The translations under genes were made by a program, and so were the position numbers. From contig CAZOYN010000009.1 of assembly GCA_964584135.1 (NCBI GenBank), positions 1 to 24,094 on the forward strand: a DNA stretch of 24,094 bases, read 5' to 3'. The DNA is from CAZOYN01 sp964584135. Its GTDB lineage: Bacteria > Patescibacteriota > Saccharimonadia > Saccharimonadales > UBA4665. Within the stretch, counting starts at the first letter, position 1. The number at the start of each line of letters is the position of its first letter. Of the stretch, positions 12,916-21,379 are shown one piece after another. The notes below the pieces were generated by a model. The model searched no databases. It saw only the letters and a program-made list of their open reading frames with translations, and was not told the DNA's origin.

Positions 12916-13584
12916 ATGCGCTATATCCTCACCAGCGGCTGGGATGATGGGATTGCCGACCTGAACCAACGGCTCGTGCATGAGCTGGCAGCCGGCAAAC
13001 GGGTATTGTGGCTGGTAAGCGGCGGTTCGAACATACCAGCTAGTGTGCAGGTGATGAATACTATTTCTCGGCCGCTGAGCCAGAATCTGACCGTTATGTT
13101 GGCCGATGAACGCTACGGAGCGGTGGGCCACGCCGACTCCAACGAAGCCCAGATTATACAGGCCGGTTTCCGGCCGAAAGCCGCCCGCCTACTATCCGTT
13201 TTACAACCCGGCTTATCGCTGGCCCAAACCGCTGCCCAGTATGCGGCCATGGCCGGCCGGGCTCTTGCCGAAGCCGATTGTAGTATCGGCCAGTTCGGCA
13301 TTGGCGATGACGGGCACTTGGCCGGCATTTTCCCACATTCACCAGCCGCTAAAGAACTGCACAAACTGGTGAGCGGCTACCGCCAGCCGCCCTTCCAGCG
13401 CCTAACGTTAACCTTTCCAGCTCTGCGCCAGGTGACGGCAGCTTATGTCTTTGCGTTCGGGGCAAATAAACATAAGGCACTTGCCAGTTTGCAGCAACAA
13501 ACGTTACCATTAGAGGAGCAGCCGGCGCAAGTGCTGAAACAACTCAGCGAAGCGTATGTATACAGCGACCAGATAGGGGACTAA
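12916..13584 (+). CDS. pgl: 6-phosphogluconolactonase
   Basis: 222 aa, normal for the DevB/Pgl type. Substrate-pocket motifs are VSGGSNIP (residues 34-41, family SGGSTP), the ADERYGAVGHADSNEA strand-loop (63-78) and the signature GIGDDGHLAGIFPHSP (128-143; the family usually has GxGxDGHxASLFP). It hydrolyses 6-phosphoglucono-delta-lactone to 6-phosphogluconate in the cytosol, between Zwf and Gnd, whose genes follow directly. The gene leads the operon and gnd begins 2 nt after its stop. The start at 12916 is set by the abutting promoter. The GDDGH in place of GPDGH is a minor change. Confidence 0.9.
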   Translation: MRYILTSGWDDGIADLNQRLVHELAAGKRVLWLVSGGSNIPASVQVMNTISRPLSQNLTVMLADERYGAVGHADSNEAQIIQAGFRPKAARLLSVLQPGLSLAQTAAQYAAMAGRALAEADCSIGQFGIGDDGHLAGIFPHSPAAKELHKLVSGYRQPPFQRLTLTFPALRQVTAAYVFAFGANKHKALASLQQQTLPLEEQPAQVLKQLSEAYVYSDQIGD

Positions 13585-13586
13585 GA

Positions 13587-14492
13587 ATGAAGATTGCGGT
13601 TCATGGACTGGGACGGATGGGTATGCAAATTGCCCGCAAGTTGGCCGAAAATGGCCACCAGGTGGTTGCCTATAACCGGAGCCCGGAGCCAATCCAAGAG
13701 GCCGTCGGCTACGGTGCCAGCGGCGCCGAGACCAAGCAGGCGGTGCTAGAGGTTTTCGGCGGCGACCAGGTTATTATCTGGCTCATGCTGCCGGCCGGGG
13801 TGGTTGATTCGCAAGTCGAGGAGTGGCTCTCCCTGGTGCCAAAAGGGAGCACTATTATTGATGGCGGCAATTCCGATTACCGCCTGACCCAAAAGCTCAA
13901 CGATGTCGTAACTGCCGCCGGTTCTTCTCTTATCGACATCGGCGTCAGCGGCGGTGTTTGGGGCTACCAGAACGGCTTTTCGATGATGGTCGGTGGTGAT
14001 AACCCTCAAGCCTTCCAAACTTTAGAGCCAGCCTTGCAGGTGCTGGCCCAGCCCGAAGGCGCCTACCACTATTTTGGTCCCAGTGGCAGTGGCCACTTCG
14101 TTAAAATGACCCATAACGCCATAGAATACGGCATGATGGAGAGTCTGGCCGAGGGCTACCGCATGCTCAAAGAAGGCCCTTATACAGACCTTGACCTGGC
14201 TGCTGCCGGAGAAGTGTGGCAGCACCACAGCGTCGTTACCTCGTGGCTGAATGAGCTGAGCCAAGCCGCCCTGGCAGAAAACCCCAACCTGGAGGGCATT
14301 GATGGCTACGTGGCCGAGAGCGGCGAAGCCCGCTGGACGCTGGAGACTGCCCAGGAACTCGGCATTCCCATGCCCTCCATCCAAGCCGCCTTCGACGTCC
14401 GCCTGGCCTCACAACAAGGCCAAACCAACTTTGCAACCAAACTCCTGGCAGCCATGCGCAATAAATTTGGTGGGCACCAGCTTAACAAGTAA
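13587..14492 (+). CDS. gnd: 6-phosphogluconate dehydrogenase, decarboxylating (short form)
   Basis: 301 aa, the short bacterial class (about 300 aa against about 470 in E. coli Gnd). The Rossmann motif is GLGRMG (7-12). An Asn-Arg pair after beta2 (AYNRSPE, 29-35) may favour NADP, though short enzymes are often NAD-dependent. DGGNSDY (92-98), ISVSGG-like IGVSGG (118-123) and the catalytic block HFVKMTHNAIEYGMM follow, with Lys173, Asn177 and Glu180 placed like Lys183, Asn187 and Glu190 of the classical enzyme. It converts 6-phosphogluconate to ribulose-5-phosphate and CO2. GGGGA lies about 8 nt upstream. Its TAA shares one base with the ATG of zwf (TAATG), so the two are translationally coupled. 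Confidence 0.93.
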   Translation: MKIAVHGLGRMGMQIARKLAENGHQVVAYNRSPEPIQEAVGYGASGAETKQAVLEVFGGDQVIIWLMLPAGVVDSQVEEWLSLVPKGSTIIDGGNSDYRLTQKLNDVVTAAGSSLIDIGVSGGVWGYQNGFSMMVGGDNPQAFQTLEPALQVLAQPEGAYHYFGPSGSGHFVKMTHNAIEYGMMESLAEGYRMLKEGPYTDLDLAAAGEVWQHHSVVTSWLNELSQAALAENPNLEGIDGYVAESGEARWTLETAQELGIPMPSIQAAFDVRLASQQGQTNFATKLLAAMRNKFGGHQLNK

Positions 14493-15898
14493 TGGCCGCC
14501 CAGCGCACCCTCGACCCCAGCATTATTGTCATCTTTGGTATTAGCGGCGACCTGTCGCAGCGCTACCTCTTGCCAGCGCTGTACCACCTCATGAAAGACA
14601 ATTTGCTCCACGAGCAAACCGAGATTATTGGCATCAGCCGCAGTGACCTGACGACTGACCAGCTGCTTGGCCAGGTGGAACTCTGCGTCAATGAAATTGA
14701 TAAAGTCTGCGATCCAGAGGTGCTTGGCCGTCTGCACGACCGCTTGCGGATGGTCCAAATGGACCTGACCAGCCCTAGCGATTACGAAGAGTTGCTTGTC
14801 AAACTAAACACAATCGAAGCCGAGAAGGGCGTGTGCCTAAACCGGCTTTATTATCTGTCGATTCCACCGCAAGTCTATAGCTCAATTGTGTCGCTCATGG
14901 GCCAAGCCGGCCTGAGCGGCAGCTGCCCGCACAATAACGCGGCTACCCGGTTACTTATTGAAAAACCGTTTGGTTACGACCTGGCTTCGGCCAAGGAGCT
15001 GATTGCCAACACCACAGCCGTATTCAGCGAAGAGCAGATTTACCGCATTGACCACTACCTCGCCAAGGAAACAGTCCAGAACATCGTAACCTTCCGCTTC
15101 CAGAACCCGATTTTTGAAGCCCTGTGGGACGCCCGGCACATTAGTGGCATTGAAATTAGTGCCAGCCAACAGATAGGTATAGAGGGCCGGGCCCGTTTTT
15201 ACGACCCGCTGGGAGCACTGCGTGACTTTATCCAAAGCCACTTGTTGCAGTTGCTGGCTCTAGTCACAATGGACCGGCCAACCGAATTTACCGGCGAGCA
15301 CATCCATGCCGCCAAACAAGCTGTTCTGGAGCGGGTTGCCGCTATCGCCGCCGACCAGATCGATAAGCTGGCCGTCCGCGGCCAGTACGCAGGCTACCGT
15401 GAGGAGGTCGCCAACCCCTCGTCAAACACCGAAACCTTTGCCAGCATCAAACTCAGTGTCGCTAACGAGCGCTGGCAGGGTGTGCCCATTACTCTCTGGA
15501 CCGGCAAGGCCCTGGCCGATACCAAAACTGAAATCTGCGTTAACTTTGAAGATGCCGCCAATAAAACCAACCAGTTGCGGTTCCGGATACAGCCCAATGA
15601 AGGCATCGAAATCGACTTGCTGGCTAAAAAGCCGGGGTTTGATTACGAAGTACAGCCGGTAGCTATGGACTTCACTTACCAGCAGGACTTTACTGAACCG
15701 GGCCACCCCAACGCCTACGAACGGGTGCTGGTGGACGCCGTCCGTGGCGACCGCACGCTGTTTGCCACTAGTCAGGAAGTGCTGGAGAGTTGGCGGATTG
15801 TCCAGCCAGTTATTGAACACTGGCAAGGCTCCGGCGAGGGGTTGGTCCTGTATGCCCAGGGCACCGATCCGCAAAGCCTGCTGCGGTCTGTATACTAG
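14492..15898 (+). CDS. zwf: glucose-6-phosphate 1-dehydrogenase
   Basis: 468 aa, family length. The nucleotide-binding motif is FGISGDLSQRYLLPALY (residues 15-31; usual GASGDLxxRKLxPAL). LIEKPFG (155-161) and the active-site signature RIDHYLAKETVQN (185-197) follow, with His188 and Lys192; the common form is DHYLGKE, here with Ala for Gly. The C-terminal half has QSHLLQLLALV and PNAYERVLVDAVRGD, both typical. It oxidises glucose-6-phosphate to 6-phosphogluconolactone and yields NADPH. The gene order pgl-gnd-zwf reverses the reaction order. The promoter of the malic enzyme gene lies in its last codons. Confidence 0.95.
   Translation: MAAQRTLDPSIIVIFGISGDLSQRYLLPALYHLMKDNLLHEQTEIIGISRSDLTTDQLLGQVELCVNEIDKVCDPEVLGRLHDRLRMVQMDLTSPSDYEELLVKLNTIEAEKGVCLNRLYYLSIPPQVYSSIVSLMGQAGLSGSCPHNNAATRLLIEKPFGYDLASAKELIANTTAVFSEEQIYRIDHYLAKETVQNIVTFRFQNPIFEALWDARHISGIEISASQQIGIEGRARFYDPLGALRDFIQSHLLQLLALVTMDRPTEFTGEHIHAAKQAVLERVAAIAADQIDKLAVRGQYAGYREEVANPSSNTETFASIKLSVANERWQGVPITLWTGKALADTKTEICVNFEDAANKTNQLRFRIQPNEGIEIDLLAKKPGFDYEVQPVAMDFTYQQDFTEPGHPNAYERVLVDAVRGDRTLFATSQEVLESWRIVQPVIEHWQGSGEGLVLYAQGTDPQSLLRSVY
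15891..15896 (+). promoter_or_regulatory. -10 of malic enzyme gene inside the end of zwf (leaderless)
   Basis: TATACT, read from the last zwf codons (TAC plus part of TAG), ends 7 nt before the ATG at 15904. No Shine-Dalgarno. The downstream gene can therefore be transcribed separately from the pgl-gnd-zwf operon. Confidence 0.5.
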
Positions 15899-15903
15899 TA
15901 GCT

Positions 15904-17040
15904 ATGCCTGATTACGCCAAACAAGCCCTGGAGCGGCACAAACAGCTGCGAGGCAAAATCGCTATTAGCCTCAAAGACACGCTCGACACCAAAGACCAAC
16001 TGAGCACCTATTACACGCCAGGCGTGGCGGCCGTCAGCAGCTACGTGGCCGAGCATCCGGCCGAAACCCGTGATTATACCTGGACCAATAACTGCGTAGC
16101 CGTCATTAGCGATGGCTCGGCCGTTTTGGGGCTGGGCAATATCGGGCCGCAGGCTGCGCTGCCGGTGATGGAAGGCAAGGCCATGCTGTTTAAGCACTTT
16201 GCCAGCATCGACGCCGTACCAATTGTGCTGGATGTACACACGCCAGACGATATCGTGGCCGCCGTTTTAGCTATTGCTCCCAGTTTTGGCGGCATCAACC
16301 TGGAAGACATCGCCGCACCACAATGCTTTGAAATTGAAGAACGGATTAAAGCGGCGCTACCGATTCCCGTCATGCACGACGACCAGCACGGTACAGCCAT
16401 TGTAACTTTGGCCGGGCTCATCAACGCCTGCAAAATAACTGGCCGCAAGCTGTCTAATTGTAAAATTGTACTGGTTGGCTCTGGTGCCGCCGGCACAGCC
16501 ATCGCCAAACTTTTACACGGCTATGCCAAGCCCGAAATTATCGCCGTAGACAGTAAGGGTATTTTGTACGCTGGCCGCCAAGGCATTAATGATGAAAAGC
16601 GCAAATTACTGAGCTTCACCAACCCCCGCGGGTTGCAGGGCAGTTTGGTTGACGCCATAAAAGATGCCGATGTGTTTATTGGTGTTTCGCAGCCCGGTAT
16701 TCTAACGGGGGCTATGGTCCGAACTATGGCCCCACAGCCGATCATCTTTGCCATGGCCAATCCCACACCAGAAATCATGCCTGACGAGGCATTGGCCGCT
16801 GGGGCAGCCGTGGTGGCCACCGGCCGGAGTGATTTTCCCAACCAGGTCAACAACGCCCTGGCATTCCCGGGTATTTTCCGGGGCGCGCTCGACAACCAGG
16901 TACGCACGATTACCGACGAGCACAAAATGAGAGCCGCTGAAGTCATTGCCAGCCTCGTCGATACACCAGCAGGTGACAACATCATCCCGGCGGTTACCGA
17001 TTCTCGGCTGGTGCCGGCAATTGCCGCGGTCATAAAGTAA
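15904..17040 (+). CDS. malic enzyme (short NAD(P)-dependent form)
   Basis: 378 aa, the short bacterial malic enzyme without the phosphotransacetylase tail of MaeB. Motifs are YYTPGVAA (36-43, catalytic Tyr), SDGSAVLGLGNIGP (69-82), catalytic Lys92 in MEGKAMLFK, metal ligands LEDIAAP (133-139) and HDDQHGTA (158-165), and the Rossmann loop GSGAAGTA (182-189). It decarboxylates malate to pyruvate with NAD(P)H release in the cytosol. Five nt behind zwf, it adds a second reducing-power and pyruvate source to the pentose phosphate enzymes. Cofactor preference cannot be read reliably. Its own -10 lies inside zwf. Confidence 0.93.
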   Translation: MPDYAKQALERHKQLRGKIAISLKDTLDTKDQLSTYYTPGVAAVSSYVAEHPAETRDYTWTNNCVAVISDGSAVLGLGNIGPQAALPVMEGKAMLFKHFASIDAVPIVLDVHTPDDIVAAVLAIAPSFGGINLEDIAAPQCFEIEERIKAALPIPVMHDDQHGTAIVTLAGLINACKITGRKLSNCKIVLVGSGAAGTAIAKLLHGYAKPEIIAVDSKGILYAGRQGINDEKRKLLSFTNPRGLQGSLVDAIKDADVFIGVSQPGILTGAMVRTMAPQPIIFAMANPTPEIMPDEALAAGAAVVATGRSDFPNQVNNALAFPGIFRGALDNQVRTITDEHKMRAAEVIASLVDTPAGDNIIPAVTDSRLVPAIAAVIK

Positions 17041-17049
17041 TCGTATAAT
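17021..17049 (+). promoter_or_regulatory. promoter of uppP (-35 TTGCCG, -10 TATAAT, leaderless)
   Basis: TTGCCG (17021-17026), a spacer of exactly 17 nt and the consensus TATAAT (17044-17049), then 8 nt to the GTG at 17058. The -35 lies inside the malic enzyme gene's last codons. Confidence 0.65.
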
Positions 17050-17057
17050 CGTAAGTA

Positions 17058-17948
17058 GTGATTACATTCTTCCAAGCCATTATTTTGGGGTTGCTGCAGG
17101 GGGCAAGCGAGCTGTTCCCAATCTCCAGCCTCGGCCACTCAGTGTTGCTGGCCTGGCTATTCAACTGGCACGCCATCCTGGCCGACCAAAGCAAGACCGA
17201 GTCATTCTTTTTATCATTTCTGGTCATCTTGCACGTTGCCACCGCCACCGCGCTGCTGATCTTTTACCGCCACACCTGGGTACGGGTCATCAAAGGCTTC
17301 TTTAGTTCGCTCAAAACCCGTAAGCTGGAGGGCGCCGATTCCCGCTTGGCTTGGCTGCTAATCGTGGCCACTATCCCCGCCGGCATTACGGGCCTGACTT
17401 TTGAGCACTTACTGCGCACCCAGTTTGCCAAGCCGCTGTCGGCGGTTATTTTCTTGATTATCAATGGCTTTATCTTGTTGGCCGGCGATCATTACCAGCG
17501 TAACCGGCCACGGCAACGCTTGGCCCACAATTTAGACGCTACTACCGGCCAAGTCACCAGCAAGCTGACATTTTGGCGGGCCGGGATAATCGGCCTGGCC
17601 CAAGTCGGCGCGCTGTTTGCCGGCATTAGCCGGTCGGGTATTACCATGGTCAGCGGCCTGATGAGCGGCTTGAACCACGAAGATGCCGCCCGTTTTTCGT
17701 TCCTCTTAGCCACCCCGATTATCTTTGGCGCCGGACTCATTAAATTACCGGACTTCTTTAGTAACTTAGATGCCGGGGTACGCGGACAGATATTGGCCGG
17801 TGGCCTGGCGGCCGGCGTGGCGGCCTACTTTACCGTGAAGTACCTCGATAAATATTTTCAGAATAAAACCCTACGGCCGTTCGGCCTGTACTGTATTGGC
17901 GCTGGCATAGCTATGTTGTTGCTGGGACTGCTGCGGGGACACTTTTAG
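17058..17948 (+). CDS. uppP: undecaprenyl-diphosphatase (UppP/BacA family)
   Basis: 296 aa, a polytopic membrane protein with about eight hydrophobic segments. Motif 1 is GLLQGASELFPISSLGH (residues 11-27; family form E-x-x-P-I-S-S-x-GH). Motif 2 is AGISRSGITM (178-187), with the catalytic Arg182. It removes a phosphate from undecaprenyl diphosphate so the carrier can be reused for peptidoglycan and other wall polymers, and classically gives bacitracin tolerance. The start is GTG, set by the TATAAT 8 nt upstream. The CvpA-protease gene begins 3 nt after the stop, so the two form an operon of envelope functions. Confidence 0.93.
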   Translation: MITFFQAIILGLLQGASELFPISSLGHSVLLAWLFNWHAILADQSKTESFFLSFLVILHVATATALLIFYRHTWVRVIKGFFSSLKTRKLEGADSRLAWLLIVATIPAGITGLTFEHLLRTQFAKPLSAVIFLIINGFILLAGDHYQRNRPRQRLAHNLDATTGQVTSKLTFWRAGIIGLAQVGALFAGISRSGITMVSGLMSGLNHEDAARFSFLLATPIIFGAGLIKLPDFFSNLDAGVRGQILAGGLAAGVAAYFTVKYLDKYFQNKTLRPFGLYCIGAGIAMLLLGLLRGHF

Positions 17949-17951
17949 CAT

Positions 17952-19115
17952 ATGCTCGTTGACTTGTTGATAGTGACTTTCGCTATCAGCGCGGTCTACC
18001 GGGGGCACGAAATTGGTTTCGTGCGCCAACTTACTTCGACACTCGGCTTTTTTGGCGGCCTATTTTTAGGCGCCTGGCTGGAGCCGCACACCGTCAGGCT
18101 GGTCCACACCCAGCCCAGCCGGGCCCTCGTAACACTGCTGACCACCCTCGGCTTCGCCCTGGCTTTACTGACGCTTGGCGAGTTCATTGGCATTGTATTG
18201 AAACACAAAGTTTTGTTTAAACGCCTCAATGTCTACGACAATATCGTCGGCTCAGTTATTAGCGTCGTGTCACTACTCATCAGCATCTGGTTGACGGCCG
18301 CGGTGATCGCCGCCTTGCCATTCCCCAGCCTGCAATCCGACTTGCGCGGCTCGCGCATTGTCAGCGAGCTCAACAAAATCCTGCCCTCGGCGCCAAACCT
18401 CATCGCCGATCTCGGCCGTCTCATTGACCCGAACGGCTTCCCGCAGGTCTTCTCTGGCAACGAACCAACACCGCGGAACATAAACCTGCCCGACCTGGGC
18501 GAGCTGCAGGCGGCCGTCCAAAAAGACAGAGCTTCGGTCGTGAAGGTTGAAGGCCAGGGCTGCGGTGGGGTGGTGGAAGGTTCCGGCTTTGTGGTCGGGA
18601 GTAATCTTGTAGCCACCAATGCCCACGTGGTGGCCGGCATTAGCCAGCCGTTCGTGCAGGACGCCAACGGTACCCATAGGGCCACTGCCATTTGGTTCGA
18701 TCCCAACCTTGATTTTGCAGTTTTGCAAGTTAGCAACCTGGCCGGGCCAGCACTGCCAATCAACGCCGCCCGGGTTGACCAGGGTACGCCGGCAGCCGTA
18801 CTTGGGTATCCAGGTGGTGGTTCCTTTACTGCCGGCAGCGCCGCGGTGATGGATGAATTTACCGCCGTTGGCCGCAACATTTATGGCCGGGGCGCCACCA
18901 CACGTGAAGTCTACGAACTGGCGGCCGATGTCATTCCGGGCAACTCCGGCGGGCCATTGGTAGCCAAAGATGGGTCCGTAATTGGCGTCATCTTCGCTGA
19001 ATCAACTAGCTATAACCATGTGGGCTACGCCCTCACAGCCGACCAGGCCGTGACTGAGATTAACCAGGCTCAGAACCACAACCAAAGCGTCAGCACCGGG
19101 AGCTGCGCCGAATAA
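17952..19115 (+). CDS. CvpA-domain membrane serine protease (MarP-like)
   Basis: 387 aa. Residues 1-125 hold about four membrane helices of the CvpA/colicin V production type (motif RGHEIGFVRQL, 17-27), then a linker and a trypsin-like protease domain outside the membrane. The triad is visible: His225 (ATNAHVVAG), Asp254 (NLDFAVLQV) and Ser332 (IPGNSGGPLV). Cys204 and Cys384 are the only Cys in the outer part and sit where M. tuberculosis MarP has its stabilising disulfide; length (387 against 397) and spacing also match. MarP keeps mycobacteria alive in acid by cleaving envelope proteins. A similar envelope-stress role is inferred here, supported by coupling to uppP. The stop codon directly abuts that of the convergent ABC permease. 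Confidence 0.88.
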   Translation: MLVDLLIVTFAISAVYRGHEIGFVRQLTSTLGFFGGLFLGAWLEPHTVRLVHTQPSRALVTLLTTLGFALALLTLGEFIGIVLKHKVLFKRLNVYDNIVGSVISVVSLLISIWLTAAVIAALPFPSLQSDLRGSRIVSELNKILPSAPNLIADLGRLIDPNGFPQVFSGNEPTPRNINLPDLGELQAAVQKDRASVVKVEGQGCGGVVEGSGFVVGSNLVATNAHVVAGISQPFVQDANGTHRATAIWFDPNLDFAVLQVSNLAGPALPINAARVDQGTPAAVLGYPGGGSFTAGSAAVMDEFTAVGRNIYGRGATTREVYELAADVIPGNSGGPLVAKDGSVIGVIFAESTSYNHVGYALTADQAVTEINQAQNHNQSVSTGSCAE

Positions 19116-20351
19116 CTATTCGCTGCGCAAGGCCTCAATCGGGTCTTTGCGGGCCGCCTTTAGCGCCGGCACCGACCCAAAGACCACGCCCACCAGCAGC
19201 GACACCCCGCTGGCTAGCAGCACAACCTGCCAACTGATGGCCGGCCTGATATTCGTAAAGACCCGTAAGCCAATATCAATGCCGAAGGCCAACGCGATGC
19301 CAATCACCCCGCCGGTCAAGCTTAATAGGCCTGATTCAATAATAAACTGGCTCAGGATCTGGCCGTTGGTGGCGCCAATGGCCTTGCGGATACCGATCTC
19401 ATGCATGCGCTCGGTCACCGATACCAGCATGACGTTCATAATGCCAATGCCGCCCACCAGCAGGGAAATGGCGGCGATGCCGGCAATCAGGCGCGTCAAC
19501 AACTCCAAAATGCTGTTACTCGAGGCCAGGTTCTGGTTTTGCTTGAGCACACTAAAGTCGGTTTGGCCGCCGTGCAATTGGTTCAGGCTATGGGTAATGG
19601 CCGCGACGGTTTTATCGGCTTGCTGGGCGCTTGATGCCCGAGCCAGGATCTCATACGTTGGGGCGGCGCCATTACTGATGGTTTCGGCTGTATCATAGGG
19701 GATGAAGATGGCGTTGTTAAAGTCCGCCTCCTGGCTGAGCGGCGTGGAGTCAAAGGAATTAAAGATACCGCGGACAATAAATTGCTGGCCATGAAAGCTA
19801 AAACCTCGGCCCAACGGCACGTCTTCATTGAACATTTTTTGGGCTGTCCGGGCCCCGAGCACGGCGGTGTTGAGGCCGGTATCTTCATCGCTCAAAAACG
19901 TCCCGTAGGCAAGCGATTGGTTAATCAGGCTGGGCAGCGCGGGCGTGGTGCCAATGACTAAGCCATCAGTGTACTTTCCATTGTCGCCACTCGGCGTCCC
20001 GGCCACGGCCGCTAGTGGAGCCGCTGCTGCCACGCCTGGTGCCTGAGCCACGCTATCGGCATCTTTAGGCGTCAGCGAGCCTGTAATATTTAAGCCAGAT
20101 AGTAAACTGACGTTATCGGCCGCCACATTAGAGCCGGTGTGCAGCTGCGCCGGCCGGATGGTGATCAGATCCTTGCCCATGTGGTGAATCTGGCCGCTAA
20201 CTTGCTGTTTGATGCCTTCGCCAATACCGACCACCGTGATGACTGATGTCACACCAATAACCACGCCTAACATGGTCCAAAAGCTACGCATCCGGGCTCC
20301 GCGCACGGAGTCAATGCCGGCTTTTAAATGGCCTCGGGTCAGGGATTTCAT
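19116..20351 (-). CDS. ABC transporter permease, MacB/FtsX type
   Basis: 411 aa. An N-terminal membrane helix (about 24-44, FWTMLGVVIGVTSVITVVGIG) is preceded by the typical R-G-A-R-M-R-S-F-x-T-x-L-G-V. An outer MacB-PCD domain (about 50-270) follows, and a C-terminal FtsX bundle of three helices (about 283-395) ends in SVPALKAARKDPIEALRSE, the family's closing motif. With the ATPase it forms a mechanotransmission-type exporter, possibly for peptides or lipoproteins; the substrate is unknown. Its ATG overlaps the ATPase stop by 4 nt (ATGA), so they are coupled. Confidence 0.92.
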   Translation of the reverse strand: MKSLTRGHLKAGIDSVRGARMRSFWTMLGVVIGVTSVITVVGIGEGIKQQVSGQIHHMGKDLITIRPAQLHTGSNVAADNVSLLSGLNITGSLTPKDADSVAQAPGVAAAAPLAAVAGTPSGDNGKYTDGLVIGTTPALPSLINQSLAYGTFLSDEDTGLNTAVLGARTAQKMFNEDVPLGRGFSFHGQQFIVRGIFNSFDSTPLSQEADFNNAIFIPYDTAETISNGAAPTYEILARASSAQQADKTVAAITHSLNQLHGGQTDFSVLKQNQNLASSNSILELLTRLIAGIAAISLLVGGIGIMNVMLVSVTERMHEIGIRKAIGATNGQILSQFIIESGLLSLTGGVIGIALAFGIDIGLRVFTNIRPAISWQVVLLASGVSLLVGVVFGSVPALKAARKDPIEALRSE

Positions 20352-21202
20352 GGTTTGGCCTTTCGGGTGGTTTTTTGCTTGGCTGATTTGCGTTTTTTGC
20401 GCGCAGCCGGCGCCGTTGGCAAGGCCTTCATCAGCGCCGATACCCCGGCTAATTCATCTTCTTCGGTGGTGACAGGCAGGGTATACAGCACCTTGCGCGC
20501 CGTACTGGCCACCCGGCCGAGGGCAGTTTTTTCGTCGTGGATGACCTGGCCGTCATGCATGTAGACCACCCGTGTGGCGTAACGGGTCAGCTCCGGGTTG
20601 TGAGTGACAAACAAGATGGTGTTGCCTTGTTTGTGGATGTCAGCCAATAGTTCCATTACTAGCCGCGAGCCAGCGCTATCCAGGTTGCCGGTGGGCTCAT
20701 CAGCAATAATAATCTTAGGGTCGTTAACCAGCGCCCGGGCAATCGCCGCGCACTGGGCCTGGCCGCCGCTGAGCTGGCTCGGCAGATAATATTCGCGGTT
20801 TTGGACGCCAACCCGCTCCAGCACAGCGCTGGCTTGCTTGAGCCGCTTGGTCAGGGTCAGGCCTTTATAAGCTAGCGGCATGGCCACATTCTCTAAGGCG
20901 GTCAGCCGCGGCAACAAGTTAAACGACTGGAAAATAAAACCAATCGTGTCACGCCGGATCTTAGCCGCCTGCTTGTCCCGCAGCCGCGAAACCAGATGGT
21001 CGTCCAACCGGTAACTGCCGTGGCTTGGCCGGTCAAGCAAACCGATGACATTCATCAGCGTGCTCTTGCCGCAACCACTCGGCCCCATGACCGCCACGAA
21101 CTCGCCCTTGTCAATGCTAAGGCTGACTTCGTCCAACGCCAGGGTCGTGGCATCGCCGAAGCCGTACAGTTTACTGACGTCCTGCAGTTCTATTAAGGCC
21201 AT
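20348..21202 (-). CDS. ABC transporter ATP-binding protein, MacB/LolD type
   Basis: 284 aa. Walker A is GPSGCGKST (40-48), the Q-loop is FQSF (Gln92), the signature is LSGGQAQCAAIARAL (144-158), Walker B is IIIADEP (164-170) followed by TGNLDS, and the H-loop His is at about 201 (FVTHNP). The signature differs from the usual LSGGQQQRVAIARAL: the conserved Arg is Cys151. An extra tail of about 55 residues ends in a very basic stretch (AARKKRKSAKQKTTRKAKP) that could bind membrane lipid or nucleic acid. It powers the permease encoded next. TAAACT lies 10 nt before the ATG and is only a possible -10. Confidence 0.93.
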   Translation of the reverse strand: MALIELQDVSKLYGFGDATTLALDEVSLSIDKGEFVAVMGPSGCGKSTLMNVIGLLDRPSHGSYRLDDHLVSRLRDKQAAKIRRDTIGFIFQSFNLLPRLTALENVAMPLAYKGLTLTKRLKQASAVLERVGVQNREYYLPSQLSGGQAQCAAIARALVNDPKIIIADEPTGNLDSAGSRLVMELLADIHKQGNTILFVTHNPELTRYATRVVYMHDGQVIHDEKTALGRVASTARKVLYTLPVTTEEDELAGVSALMKALPTAPAARKKRKSAKQKTTRKAKP

Positions 21203-21266
21203 TCGTGCATCTAGTTTAACCCCAAGTTTGCATTTGCCGCAAGGTGTTTTTCGAATAATTTTGACG

Positions 21267-21272
21267 TATAAT
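21267..21272 (+). promoter_or_regulatory. -10 of tRNA-Ser
   Basis: Consensus TATAAT 11 nt before the first tRNA base (21284). No convincing -35 at the usual distance. Confidence 0.6.
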
Positions 21273-21283
21273 AGCCCCGTTGC

Positions 21284-21373
21284 GGAGGGGTCGCCTAGTG
21301 GCCTATGGCGCTCGCTTGGAAAGCGGGTTTACCCGAAAGGGTATCGAGGGTTCGACTCCCTCTCCCTCCGCCA
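21284..21373 (+). tRNA. tRNA-Ser (anticodon GGA), CCA encoded
   Basis: The cloverleaf can be drawn. The acceptor stem is GGAGGGG with TCCCTCC, then discriminator G and CCA. The D arm is GCC...GGC, the anticodon arm is CTCGC-TTGGAAA-GCGGG with anticodon GGA (reads UCC and UCU), and the T arm is GAGGG-TTCGACT-CCCTC. The long variable arm with stem ACCC/GGGT (loop GAAA) is class II, as expected for tRNA-Ser. The G discriminator also agrees with serine identity. It is transcribed away from the ABC operon and towards the ribbon-helix-helix genes. Confidence 0.95.
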
Positions 21374-21379
21374 GATCTT

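Noticed and set aside
16521..17138. 205-codon minus-strand frame across malic enzyme and uppP
   Set aside because: It crosses two well-supported genes and has no ribosome site.
18233..18880. 215-codon minus-strand frame inside the CvpA-protease gene
   Set aside because: The protease has its catalytic triad in the plus frame. The antisense product shows no domain and is typical of shadow frames in GC-rich genes.
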